Below, in pieces: positions 1 through 6,756 of a DNA stretch of 9,215 nt. Both the position numbers and the translations under genes were made by a program. Each line of letters opens with the position of its first letter. Position 1 is the first letter of the stretch. Under the pieces are notes generated by a model. That model ran no database searches, was not told the DNA's origin, and saw nothing but the letters and a program-made list of their open reading frames with translations. The stretch comes from Coxiellaceae bacterium (GTDB lineage Bacteria > Pseudomonadota > Gammaproteobacteria > UBA9339): NCBI GenBank assembly GCA_003142435.1, contig PLMI01000163.1, positions 1-9,215 of the forward strand, written 5' to 3'.

Positions 1-52
1 AAAAACTTCATTATAATCAAATGCTTACAAAAAAGATATAAAAATCCAATAA

Positions 53-898
53 TTATTTATTTTTTTGTGCTCCTATTGTTATGCGATCGAGTTTCGCAAG
101 GTCTTTGTAAGTTTTTATGTTGCTAAATCCATTTTCCTGCATTATTTTTTGCACACTTGTTGCCTGATTGTACCCATGCTCTACTAAAATAATGCCGTTT
201 GTATTTAAATGATTTTTAGCTTCAGTAATTATTGCACTCAAATCATCTAAACCTGATTCTCCTGAAATTAAGGCTGATTTTGGTTCGTGTTTAACATCGC
301 CTTTAGTTAAATGAGGATCTTTATCTTGAATGTAAGGAGGATTGCTGATAATAGCGTCAAATTTTTGCGTTTTAGAAAATGCATTAAACCAGGAGCCAAG
401 AAAAAAATTGACGTTGTGAAGATTAAATTTTTTTGCATTTTGTTTGGCAATTTCCAAAGCTTTTTCGCTGTTATCACAAGCAAATATTTGCCAAGCTGGT
501 CTTTCATATGCCAAAGCAAGCGCAATTGCTCCAGAGCCGGTTCCTAGATCTGCAATTTTAAGTTTTGTATTTTTATCTAATTTCTCAAGACAGATTTCAA
601 TTAACAATTCTGTCTCCGGTCGCGGAATAAGCACATTTTCGTCTACGTTTAATTCAAGAGACCAAAATTCTTTCATACCAATTAAGTAAGCGATCGGTTT
701 ACCGCTTTTTCTTTTTTTTAATAAGTTTTGAAAAGATTGTATTTCAGAATCAGTCAGCGACTCATCGTTATGTGCGTACAAATAACTTCGATTTTTTTTG
801 AGCACGTGACTTAACAATATTTCCGCGTCTAATTGCGCACTTGTAGATGAACTAGATAACTCTGCAGCCGCATTCTTTAAAACGGATGCTATTTTCAT
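53..898 (-). CDS. prmC: PrmC, peptide chain release factor N5-glutamine methyltransferase
   Basis: Cytoplasmic SAM-dependent methyltransferase that methylates the glutamine of the GGQ motif in release factors RF1 and RF2, which improves translation termination. The protein has 281 residues, close to the roughly 277 of E. coli PrmC. An N-terminal helical domain (about 1-85) contains PIAYL (68-72) and EFW (77-79). The linker motif IPRPETE is at 91-97. The Rossmann methyltransferase domain follows, with the SAM-binding loop DLGTGSG (117-123) and the catalytic NPPY (186-189) that holds the glutamine amide. The C-terminus reads DRITIGA, a usual PrmC ending. The start codon overlaps the TGA of the upstream gene in an ATGA, and no Shine-Dalgarno is visible, so translation is probably coupled. 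In many bacteria prmC follows prfA; here the gene before it encodes a PEBP-like protein instead. The assignment is firm; NPPY plus IPRPETE separates it from other N5-glutamine methyltransferases such as PrmB only by overall resemblance. Confidence 0.95.
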   Translation of the reverse strand: MKIASVLKNAAAELSSSSTSAQLDAEILLSHVLKKNRSYLYAHNDESLTDSEIQSFQNLLKKRKSGKPIAYLIGMKEFWSLELNVDENVLIPRPETELLIEICLEKLDKNTKLKIADLGTGSGAIALALAYERPAWQIFACDNSEKALEIAKQNAKKFNLHNVNFFLGSWFNAFSKTQKFDAIISNPPYIQDKDPHLTKGDVKHEPKSALISGESGLDDLSAIITEAKNHLNTNGIILVEHGYNQATSVQKIMQENGFSNIKTYKDLAKLDRITIGAQKNK

Positions 899-1422
899 CG
901 GTGTTTTGTGTAGCGCCCGATAATTTCTACGTTTTCAAGTATGTGTCCCTGCATGGCATCAGTTAAAGTTTCACTAGTTAAGGGCTTTTTAGATTCTAAT
1001 GAAATGTCTATAGCAAATAGTTTGAAAAAATAACGGTGTTCACCGGAAGGAGGGCAAGGGCCGCCGTATTCTTGCTTCCCCCAACTATTTATGCCAATTT
1101 TAGTTTCAGCCGGCAATGTTTTTACATTTTCTGCAAGAGACATTGTATCCGCTGGCAAATTATATAAAACCCAATGAGTCCAGGTGCCGCGCGGTGCATC
1201 AGGATCATCGACAATTAAAGCAAAAGTTCTAGTGCCAATTGGCGCATCTTTCCAGGCAAGTGGCGGTGAAATATTTTCTTTATCGCAAGTATAGTTAGCA
1301 GGAATCGTGCTGTTATTCAAAAACGCTGAGCTTGATAGTTCCATAGCAAAAGCCTCTCCATTAAAAAATAAAGTTGTTAGTATGAAAATTGCGAGAATAA
1401 AAATAAAATTTAATTTTTGCAT
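895..1422 (-). CDS. YbhB/YbcL-family (PEBP, Raf kinase inhibitor-like) exported protein
   Basis: A 175-residue phosphatidylethanolamine-binding-protein fold member. The first 26 residues form a typical Sec signal peptide: a lysine near the start, a long hydrophobic core, then EAFA before the likely cleavage site. The mature protein of about 149 residues is therefore predicted to be periplasmic. Family motifs are DDPDAP (72-77), TWTHWVLYNLP (80-90) and GGPCPPSGEHRYFF (120-133). In PEBP proteins these line a small anion-binding pocket. The physiological role of bacterial members is poorly known; the name comes from eukaryotic homologues and does not imply kinase inhibition here. It is the first gene of a two-gene unit with prmC (ATGA overlap). 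No strong Shine-Dalgarno precedes the ATG; the nearest purine stretch is a weak AGAAC. Confidence 0.9.
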   Translation of the reverse strand: MQKLNFIFILAIFILTTLFFNGEAFAMELSSSAFLNNSTIPANYTCDKENISPPLAWKDAPIGTRTFALIVDDPDAPRGTWTHWVLYNLPADTMSLAENVKTLPAETKIGINSWGKQEYGGPCPPSGEHRYFFKLFAIDISLESKKPLTSETLTDAMQGHILENVEIIGRYTKHR

Positions 1423-1529
1423 TGTTCTGGATTTATAGATGTTAGAAGAGTTAAACTAATATAAGTATACTATAAAAATTAAATGCAATACTATGTTTTT
1501 TAAATTCAATTAGTAGAGGACGTTTTTAT
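1423..1529. promoter_or_regulatory. Divergent intergenic region between the PEBP gene and the permease gene
   Basis: This AT-rich gap separates two genes transcribed outward, so it should hold a promoter for each. For the plus strand, TATACT at 1466-1471 is a reasonable -10 box, but no convincing -35 lies 16-18 bases upstream. For the minus strand, TTGCAT (complement of 1482-1487) followed by TTATAT after 18 bases is a weak candidate. Neither is strong enough to name alone. A clear Shine-Dalgarno, AGAGGA at 1515-1520, precedes the permease ATG by 9 bases. Confidence 0.35.
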
Positions 1530-2621
1530 ATGCAGATTAAAAACAAAACATGCAAATGCCAGCAAGGCCGCTTTATTGATGAAGGTTCTAAACTTGTCAA
1601 AACTAACTTAATAGAATGCATTTTTTTGCATATTTTGTTATTGGCAATTTGGTTTGTCACGTATATTTACTTGAAAAGCTTTTCGCTATTTATTACTTAT
1701 AAATTATTGCAAATAACTCCTGACTCACATTTAGGATCAGCTGTTGAATTCTTTTTTTACGATACTCCAAAGATTTTTTTATTGTTAATTTTAGTAGTGT
1801 ATATTGTTGGTATTTTGCGTTCTTATATATTTTCTCACCAGGTTAATCGTTTTTTAGCCGGTAAAAAGGGGATTATCGGCAATATTTTGGCAGCAGCGCT
1901 CGGCATTATAACTCCCTTCTGTTCTTGTTCGGCTGTCCCATTGTTTATTGGTTTTGTAACTGCGGGAGTTCCTTTGGGCGTAACTTTTTCTTTTTTGATT
2001 TCAGCGCCCATGGTTAATGAAGTAGCTTTAGTTTTGTTGTATGGATTGCTTGGTTGGAAAATCGCGGGAATTTATTTATTAACCGGATTAAGTATCGCAA
2101 TCGCTGCCGGAATAATAATAGGAAAATTGCACCCGGAAAGATACATCGAAGATTGGGTTAAAGAAATACACGCAAGTGAAAAAAATAATCCAGAAGTAAA
2201 ACTTAGCTGGTATGGGCGAGTGGTTTATGGTTGCAAAGCTGTGCAAGATACTTTATTTAGAGTTTGGATTTATATTTTGCTAGGTATCGCAATTGGCGCT
2301 GTAATTCATGGCTATGTGCCAGAAAGTTTTATGGCTCTTGTTATGGGGGCGCATTCTTTTTGGTCAGTGCCGCTTGCAGTGTTACTTGGCATTCCACTAT
2401 ATTCCAACGCTGCCGGCATTATTCCGGTAGTCGAAGCTTTGCTTGGTAAAGGTGCAGCAATTGGCACTGTTTTGGCTTTTATGATGTCGGTAATCGCTTT
2501 ATCATTTCCCGAAATGTTGATGTTGCGCAGAGTTCTAAAGTTAAAACTAATTCTATTTTTCTTAATTACCGTCACACTAGGAATTATTATTGTCGGTTAT
2601 TTGTTTAATTGGTTAATTTAG
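1530..2621 (+). CDS. Permease of the UPF0718/PF03773 (YraQ/ArsP-type) family
   Basis: A 363-residue inner-membrane protein with about eight to ten predicted hydrophobic segments. The N-terminal helices lie roughly at 28-62 and 78-100, and a conserved core at 115-200. A hydrophilic loop (about 200-228) is followed by a second membrane block from 240 to the end. The family signatures are plain: TPFCSCSAVPL (128-137) with a Cys-Ser-Cys at 131-133, SAPMVNEVAL (158-167), PLYSNAAGIIPVVEALLGKG (289-308) and MLRRVLK (331-337). In related proteins the in-membrane cysteines are linked to export of metalloid or metal compounds, as for ArsP (organoarsenicals) and SO_0444-like proteins (copper and zinc). 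The substrate here cannot be told from sequence. An extra Cys-Lys-Cys near the N-terminus (8-10) might bind metal. The start is supported by AGAGGA 9 bases upstream. No ars, merR or other metal-resistance gene is adjacent. Confidence 0.85.
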   Translation: MQIKNKTCKCQQGRFIDEGSKLVKTNLIECIFLHILLLAIWFVTYIYLKSFSLFITYKLLQITPDSHLGSAVEFFFYDTPKIFLLLILVVYIVGILRSYIFSHQVNRFLAGKKGIIGNILAAALGIITPFCSCSAVPLFIGFVTAGVPLGVTFSFLISAPMVNEVALVLLYGLLGWKIAGIYLLTGLSIAIAAGIIIGKLHPERYIEDWVKEIHASEKNNPEVKLSWYGRVVYGCKAVQDTLFRVWIYILLGIAIGAVIHGYVPESFMALVMGAHSFWSVPLAVLLGIPLYSNAAGIIPVVEALLGKGAAIGTVLAFMMSVIALSFPEMLMLRRVLKLKLILFFLITVTLGIIIVGYLFNWLI

Positions 2622-2650
2622 ATTTCACTCTTTTTTTCGTTAAAATCAGG

Positions 2651-2685
2651 AGGTTGCCAACCTTTCCCCAGGGTTGCACCCTGGG
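2651..2685. repeat. GC-rich double hairpin, REP-like intergenic element
   Basis: Two close inverted repeats stand out from AT-rich surroundings. The first is AGGTTG (2651-2656), a single C, then CAACCT (2658-2663). The second is CCCAGGGT (2667-2674), a three-base TGC loop, then ACCCTGGG (2678-2685), a perfect 8-bp GC-rich stem. They lie 3 bases apart, between the convergent 3' ends of the permease gene and thpR. Neither stem is followed by a T-run on either strand, so a standard intrinsic terminator is doubtful, though the structure could still protect mRNA ends or limit read-through. The form is typical of dispersed REP-like palindromes. No second copy is visible in this window, so the claim that it is a genomic repeat is inference. 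Confidence 0.55.
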
Positions 2686-2698
2686 CTAGATAGATTGC

Positions 2699-3301
2699 TC
2701 ATTCAGAGCAAATGGTTGAAGAAATATTTTTTTGCAAAGGAAAGGTCTTTAATAATGTGTATTTAGAACCGAATTCAGTTGATTCACTTTTATATAATTT
2801 GATTTCGGTTACTTTAAAATTCACGGGAGAAAATGCGACATTTTCGATTACAGGAAACGGTTTGGTTACAATGCGCACCAAGGTTATATGTGGTTTGAAC
2901 GATCGATTTTCTTTTGGAATTCCATGCTTAGCCGCTTCGCTTTCAATAACTTTTGCCATGTCCAAAAATATCTCATTTTGTTCGATATCCAATATCAACA
3001 TCCGCGGTCTTTCTTTTGGGAAAGGTGAAAATGCATTTAAGGTGAGAGAAAATTCCTTAAAAGTTGCTAATTTATATTCCAGATTTGTGGAAATTTTTTC
3101 AAATTGTTCTTGGGTGATATTACCAAGAAATTTCACCGTAATATGAATATTTTCTGCCGGAACCCATTTGCAAGTTACTTTTTTGAAGGACTTATTTTTT
3201 TTAAGGTCTTTGACGAAATTTTCGATTTTTAATTGTAAATCTTGCGGCAAATCGATAGCGATGAATGATCGAAATTGTTCATTATTTTCCACGGGTTCCA
3301 T
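2699..3301 (-). CDS. thpR: ThpR, RNA 2',3'-cyclic phosphodiesterase (2'-5' RNA ligase family)
   Basis: A 200-residue cytoplasmic enzyme of the 2H phosphoesterase superfamily. These proteins open 2',3'-cyclic phosphates at RNA ends to 2'-phosphates and were first found as tRNA 2'-5' ligases. Both catalytic tetrapeptides are present: HITV at 53-56, within HITVKFLG, and HITL at 138-141. The two histidines would face each other in the active site. The N-terminal FRSFIAIDLP (10-19) and a NAFSPFPKERPRML segment (89-102) are also usual for the family. The length is slightly above the common 175-190, because of a short N-terminal extension and a C-terminal tail. The start lies 6 bases after the stop of rlmI without a visible Shine-Dalgarno, suggesting one transcript and coupled translation. 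The gene ends next to the GC-rich double hairpin. Confidence 0.92.
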   Translation of the reverse strand: MEPVENNEQFRSFIAIDLPQDLQLKIENFVKDLKKNKSFKKVTCKWVPAENIHITVKFLGNITQEQFEKISTNLEYKLATFKEFSLTLNAFSPFPKERPRMLILDIEQNEIFLDMAKVIESEAAKHGIPKENRSFKPHITLVRIVTKPFPVIENVAFSPVNFKVTEIKLYKSESTEFGSKYTLLKTFPLQKNISSTICSE

Positions 3302-3307
3302 AAATTT

Positions 3308-4483
3308 TTATTTTGCCATTATTACAAATCCTTTCAAATATTCAGTTTCAGGAATACTTGGGTGAATCGGATGATCTAGTGACTGATGCAATTGTTCTAA
3401 AATGAGAAGTTCTCTTTTGCAAGTTGTCGCTGCTTTTTGCAAAATCTCTAAAAACATTTCCTTTGTGAAATGTTGTGAGCATGAAGTTGTAAATAAAATA
3501 CCATGCGATTTTAGCAGTTGCAATGCGAGCATATGAATACGAAGATACGCATTACAGCCTTCTTTTATATCTTTTTGTTTTTTAATAAATGCCGGCGGAT
3601 CAATAATTATTGTATCAAAGATTTCTTTATTTTTGTTTAATTGTTTTAGTGCAGCGAAGGCATCAAGATTTAACGTGCGAACGATATTTTGCACGTTATT
3701 ATTTTCTGCGTTTTTTGTTGCTAATTCAATTGCACTTTTGGAGCTGTCAACGCACAAAACTTCACGAGCACCAAAAACAGCTGCGCTAATGCCCCAGGCG
3801 CCAATATAACTAAAAACATCTAAAACGCGACTATCTTTTACATATTTTCCCAAAAGCGATCGATTTTGTTTTTGATCGAAAAACCATCCGGTTTTTTGTC
3901 CTTCCCAAATAGGGACATCAAAAACAATGTCTTGTTCTTTAAGCTGAATAATTTTCGGGGGATTGTCAAATGCTGCTTCAACGTATAAAGGCAAATTTTC
4001 GAAGTTTCTCGAGCTGGTGTCATTTTTCAGGAGAATCGCTTTAGGTTTTAAAGCGTTAACAAGAGCTTCAATGATCGTGTCTTTTAAATTTTCGATGCCA
4101 AAAGTTGTGAATTGCGCGACTAAAATACCATCGTAACGATCGACAATTAATCCCGGAATGCCATCACTTTCTCCATAAATAAGCCGGTAGAAATTGCCTT
4201 TAAAATAGCGTTCCCGCAAATGCAGCGCATCTAAAATACGTTTTTGAAAAAATGGCACGTCAATTGTTTCTGTTGCATTTTTGGTTAGAATGCGCACGCA
4301 AAGTAAATTATGAGGATTTATATAACCTTTGCCTAAAAACTTACCTGAGCTACTTTCGACAGTGACAATTTGTCCTGCTTGAAAATTTTTTAATGGTGTA
4401 GTTTTAGTGTCAATTTCATTGCTGTAAATCCAAAGATGTCCAGATTCTATGCGTTTTTCTTCGCGTTTTTTTAGTTTTAACAT
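3308..4483 (-). CDS. rlmI: RlmI-like 23S rRNA (cytosine-C5) methyltransferase
   Basis: A 391-residue class I SAM-dependent RNA methyltransferase; E. coli RlmI has about 396 residues and makes m5C1962 in 23S rRNA. The N-terminal PUA domain (about 1-75) begins with the usual KREEKRIESGHLWIYSNEI. The central region carries GESDGIPGLIVDRY (104-117) and GQKTGWFFDQKQNR (195-208), both hallmarks of the RlmI/YccW group. The catalytic domain has the SAM-binding segment VLDVFSYIGAWG (220-231), the DPPAF motif (295-299), and TTSCS (332-336) with the probable nucleophile Cys335. It is the first gene of a unit with thpR, pairing two RNA-acting enzymes. No Shine-Dalgarno is seen before the ATG. The exact target cytosine is inferred from the family; other members of the same COG1092 group are close alternatives. 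Confidence 0.92.
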   Translation of the reverse strand: MLKLKKREEKRIESGHLWIYSNEIDTKTTPLKNFQAGQIVTVESSSGKFLGKGYINPHNLLCVRILTKNATETIDVPFFQKRILDALHLRERYFKGNFYRLIYGESDGIPGLIVDRYDGILVAQFTTFGIENLKDTIIEALVNALKPKAILLKNDTSSRNFENLPLYVEAAFDNPPKIIQLKEQDIVFDVPIWEGQKTGWFFDQKQNRSLLGKYVKDSRVLDVFSYIGAWGISAAVFGAREVLCVDSSKSAIELATKNAENNNVQNIVRTLNLDAFAALKQLNKNKEIFDTIIIDPPAFIKKQKDIKEGCNAYLRIHMLALQLLKSHGILFTTSCSQHFTKEMFLEILQKAATTCKRELLILEQLHQSLDHPIHPSIPETEYLKGFVIMAK

Positions 4484-4720
4484 TATTTTTTGTAGTTAAT
4501 TTAATTGATTTTGCATAATAACAAAAAATAAAAGAGCATTTTAATCAAAATTTGTAAGTATTTGATTTTATTGGTATTTTTTATTGCATGTTTTAATCTC
4601 CTTGAGGACGTCAACGGTATTTTTTTGTCCAAAATTTATAAAATTTTACTTAGCATATACTCACGATTGCCTGCATTTAATTTATTGAAGAGATTTTTTC
4701 ACATGACAAAAGACTGATTG

Positions 4721-4749
4721 TTGAAAAATATCGCAACATGCGCTATAAT
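4721..4749 (+). promoter_or_regulatory. Strong sigma70-type promoter of the rloA-rloB operon
   Basis: TTGAAA (4721-4726) is followed by a 17-base spacer and a perfect TATAAT (4744-4749). This matches the consensus except one base in the -35 box. Transcription would start near 4756, leaving a short leader of about 20 bases before the ATG at 4777. It is the best promoter in the window and implies constitutive expression of the module. No operator palindrome or regulator gene is visible nearby. The rest of the 4484-4770 gap is AT-rich and holds no recognisable gene. Confidence 0.75.
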
Positions 4750-4776
4750 ATGTGAAAATATCTCGGAGAAGTGCTA

Positions 4777-6099
4777 ATGCTAATTAGTTTAACCATCGAA
4801 AACTGGCAGTCATTTCGCGATCAAACAAAACTTTCTATGTTAGCAAGTCGCGAGCGTCAACATAGCGAGCGTGTTCCTAAAAATGATAAATATAAAATTG
4901 GTATTCTACCTGTTGCTGCAATATATGGAGGCAATGCTTCAGGAAAAACAAAGCTATTTAACGCATTGGCGTTTGCAAAAATATTTGTTTCAAAAGTTAC
5001 TCAACCTGAAGCTCTCATCGCTCGTGAACATTTTCAACTCGATAGTAAATGTGCTAAAAATCCCACTAAATTCAGTTTCGAGTTATTGATTGAGAATGTT
5101 TTTTATGAATTCAGTTTTACGGTCACGGATACTCAAGTCACAGAAGAAAAATTAATCAAGCTTGTAGGCAGTAAAGAAAAACCTATTTATTACAGAATTT
5201 TAGAAAGACCCAAACCAATTGAAATTCTTGACTCTACTTTAAAAAAGGATCAACGGTTACAATTTGTTGCTGAAGGAACTAGAGAGAATCAGTTGTTTTT
5301 GACCAATACTATAGATCAAAAAATAGACCATTTTAAGAAAATCTATGATTGGTTTAAGCATAATCTAACCTTGATTTCTCCTAATACATCATTCGCTGCA
5401 TTTGGACAATTTATGCAAAAAGAATCTCCTTTGCACGTTCAAATGAATAGCGCGCTTGCTAGTTTAGACACAGGAATTACTCGATTAGGAGGCGAAAATA
5501 TTCCCATTGCAAATCTTTTTCTTCCAGAAGAGCTGAAAATAAAAATATCAGAGGAACTACAAGAAGGGGAGAGTGCTCATTTAAGCGACAGTCTTGGGAA
5601 TCGAATCGTCCTGACCAAGAAAAACGGGGTTCTTTCTGCTCAAAAATTAGTTTCATATCACAAATCTTCTACTGGTAAGGAAGTACCATTCGATCTTAGA
5701 CAAGAATCGGTAGGAACTCTACGTATGATTGATTTGCTTCCTGGTTTTTTTACGCTTTGTGATCCTAAAGTATCAAAAGTATTCGTTGTTGACGAATTGG
5801 ATCGTTGTTTGCATACATTGTTAACTCGCACATTATTAGAAACTTTTTTTTCGTCATGTACGCACGAAACACGTTCACAACTTTTATTTACAACCCATGA
5901 TGCATCACTAATTGATCAAAAACTATTTAGGCGCGATGAAATTTGGGTCACCGAGCGCGACCAGCATGGAATAACGTCATTAAGTTCGTTCGGTGAATAC
6001 AAAAATATTCGCTTTGACAAAGATATTCGCAAAAGCTATTTACAAGGTCATTTAGGAGGGATACCAAAGATTGATATTATTAAATATATGCGAAAATAA
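4777..6099 (+). CDS. rloA: RloA-like AAA15-family ATPase, defence module (AbiL-type)
   Basis: A 440-residue ATPase of the SMC/ABC-like AAA15/AAA21 group (COG1106). It begins with the typical LISLTIENWQSFRDQTKLSM. The Walker A is GGNASGKT (51-58). A long insertion of about 250 residues follows, as expected for this group. Then come a signature-like RQESVGTLRM (308-317), Walker B VFVVDELDRCLH (335-346) and the switch histidine in LLFTTHDASLID (369-380). The C-terminus (IRKSYLQGHLGGIP, 417-430) is also characteristic. An in-frame GTG at 4771 sits only two bases after GGAG, so the ATG at 4777, 8 bases from GGAG (4765-4768), is the better start. The next gene is RloB-like. Such pairs occur beside type I restriction loci and as the lactococcal abortive-infection pair AbiLi/AbiLii. 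By analogy the ATPase would sense infection or control its nuclease-like partner; that role is inferred. Confidence 0.87.
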   Translation: MLISLTIENWQSFRDQTKLSMLASRERQHSERVPKNDKYKIGILPVAAIYGGNASGKTKLFNALAFAKIFVSKVTQPEALIAREHFQLDSKCAKNPTKFSFELLIENVFYEFSFTVTDTQVTEEKLIKLVGSKEKPIYYRILERPKPIEILDSTLKKDQRLQFVAEGTRENQLFLTNTIDQKIDHFKKIYDWFKHNLTLISPNTSFAAFGQFMQKESPLHVQMNSALASLDTGITRLGGENIPIANLFLPEELKIKISEELQEGESAHLSDSLGNRIVLTKKNGVLSAQKLVSYHKSSTGKEVPFDLRQESVGTLRMIDLLPGFFTLCDPKVSKVFVVDELDRCLHTLLTRTLLETFFSSCTHETRSQLLFTTHDASLIDQKLFRRDEIWVTERDQHGITSLSSFGEYKNIRFDKDIRKSYLQGHLGGIPKIDIIKYMRK

Positions 6100-6117
6100 A
6101 TAAACAAAAGGTTGTTT

Positions 6118-6714
6118 ATGGCAAAATCAAAGAGATTTCAAAGAAAACCGGCTGATAGACCATATAGAAAAGTTTTTTATCTTTTTACTGAAGGCGCTAA
6201 AACAGAGCCTACATACTTTAATATTCTGCAAAAAATTTGTCATCAACATGTTTGTATTACAATAAAATCGCATAGAACTAAATCCGATTTACCACACGTA
6301 TTAAACAGAGCAAAAAAGTTTATTCAAGAGGAAAAACCTAATATGGAGTTTTCCGAATTTTGGTTGGTTGTTGATGTAGACAATAGAACTAAATCGCAAT
6401 TTGCTCAGTTACAAAAGTGGACAGAGGAAAGAAGCAACTATTATTTGGCTATTAGCAATCCCAAATTTGAATATTGGCTATTATTACATTTTGAACCAGG
6501 AAATGGTATTAGTAGCTCTGAGCATTGTTCTAGACAATTGATAGAACATATGCCGTATTATCAAAAAAACAATCTTGATGAAAAAAAATTGTTAGCTAGA
6601 TTATCAAATGCAATCCAAAATGCCAAAGAAAAATATAGCCAGTGTGAAAATGATTGTTTTGCGGGGAACTGTTCAATGGTTTATAAATTAGTAGAAAAGA
6701 TTGTGAATAATTGA
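6118..6714 (+). CDS. rloB: RloB-like Toprim-type protein, partner of RloA
   Basis: A 198-residue RloB-family protein (PF13707 type). Its motif order fits a Toprim-like metal-dependent nuclease fold: TEGAKTEPTYF (24-34) with the acidic Glu25, WLVVDVDNR (82-90) with Asp86 and Asp88, and SNPKFEYWLLLHF (113-125), the most conserved family block. The tail NCSMVYKLVEKI (184-195) is also usual. The N-terminal 20 residues are rich in lysine and arginine (KSKRFQRK) and may touch nucleic acid. The start at ATG 6118 is chosen because AAAAGG (6106-6111) lies 6 bases upstream; an in-frame TTG at 6112 directly abuts that site. It follows rloA by 18 bases, so the two are almost surely co-transcribed. Probable role: toxic effector of the defence pair, by analogy with AbiLii and with AriB of the PARIS system. 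Catalytic activity is inferred, not shown. Confidence 0.85.
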   Translation: MAKSKRFQRKPADRPYRKVFYLFTEGAKTEPTYFNILQKICHQHVCITIKSHRTKSDLPHVLNRAKKFIQEEKPNMEFSEFWLVVDVDNRTKSQFAQLQKWTEERSNYYLAISNPKFEYWLLLHFEPGNGISSSEHCSRQLIEHMPYYQKNNLDEKKLLARLSNAIQNAKEKYSQCENDCFAGNCSMVYKLVEKIVNN

Positions 6715-6756
6715 CCTGAATGATTTTTATAGTGATTGTAATTAATGGGGAAAATT

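Noticed and set aside
1..52. A TATAAT-like word and ATG AAG on the minus strand (ATG complement of 9-11), possibly the start of another minus-strand gene running off the window.
   Set aside because: Only 11 bases of the possible reading frame are visible, with no Shine-Dalgarno and no -35 box at proper spacing.
2712..3146. Open frame of 144 codons on the plus strand opposite thpR.
   Set aside because: It is the antisense of a clear ThpR protein carrying both catalytic HxTx motifs; no promoter or Shine-Dalgarno supports it.
4598..4625. GAGGACGT word shared with the permease leader (near 1516), plus a GACGTC palindrome in the rlmI-rloA gap.
   Set aside because: In the first place it simply contains the Shine-Dalgarno. 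An 8-base match twice in 9 kb, without symmetry or spacing in common, is weak evidence for an operator.
6711..6743. TTGACC and TATAGT or TGTAAT as a separate promoter for the zinc-ribbon gene.
   Set aside because: Spacings of 11 and 21 bases are outside the usable range, so a shared transcript with rloAB is more likely.
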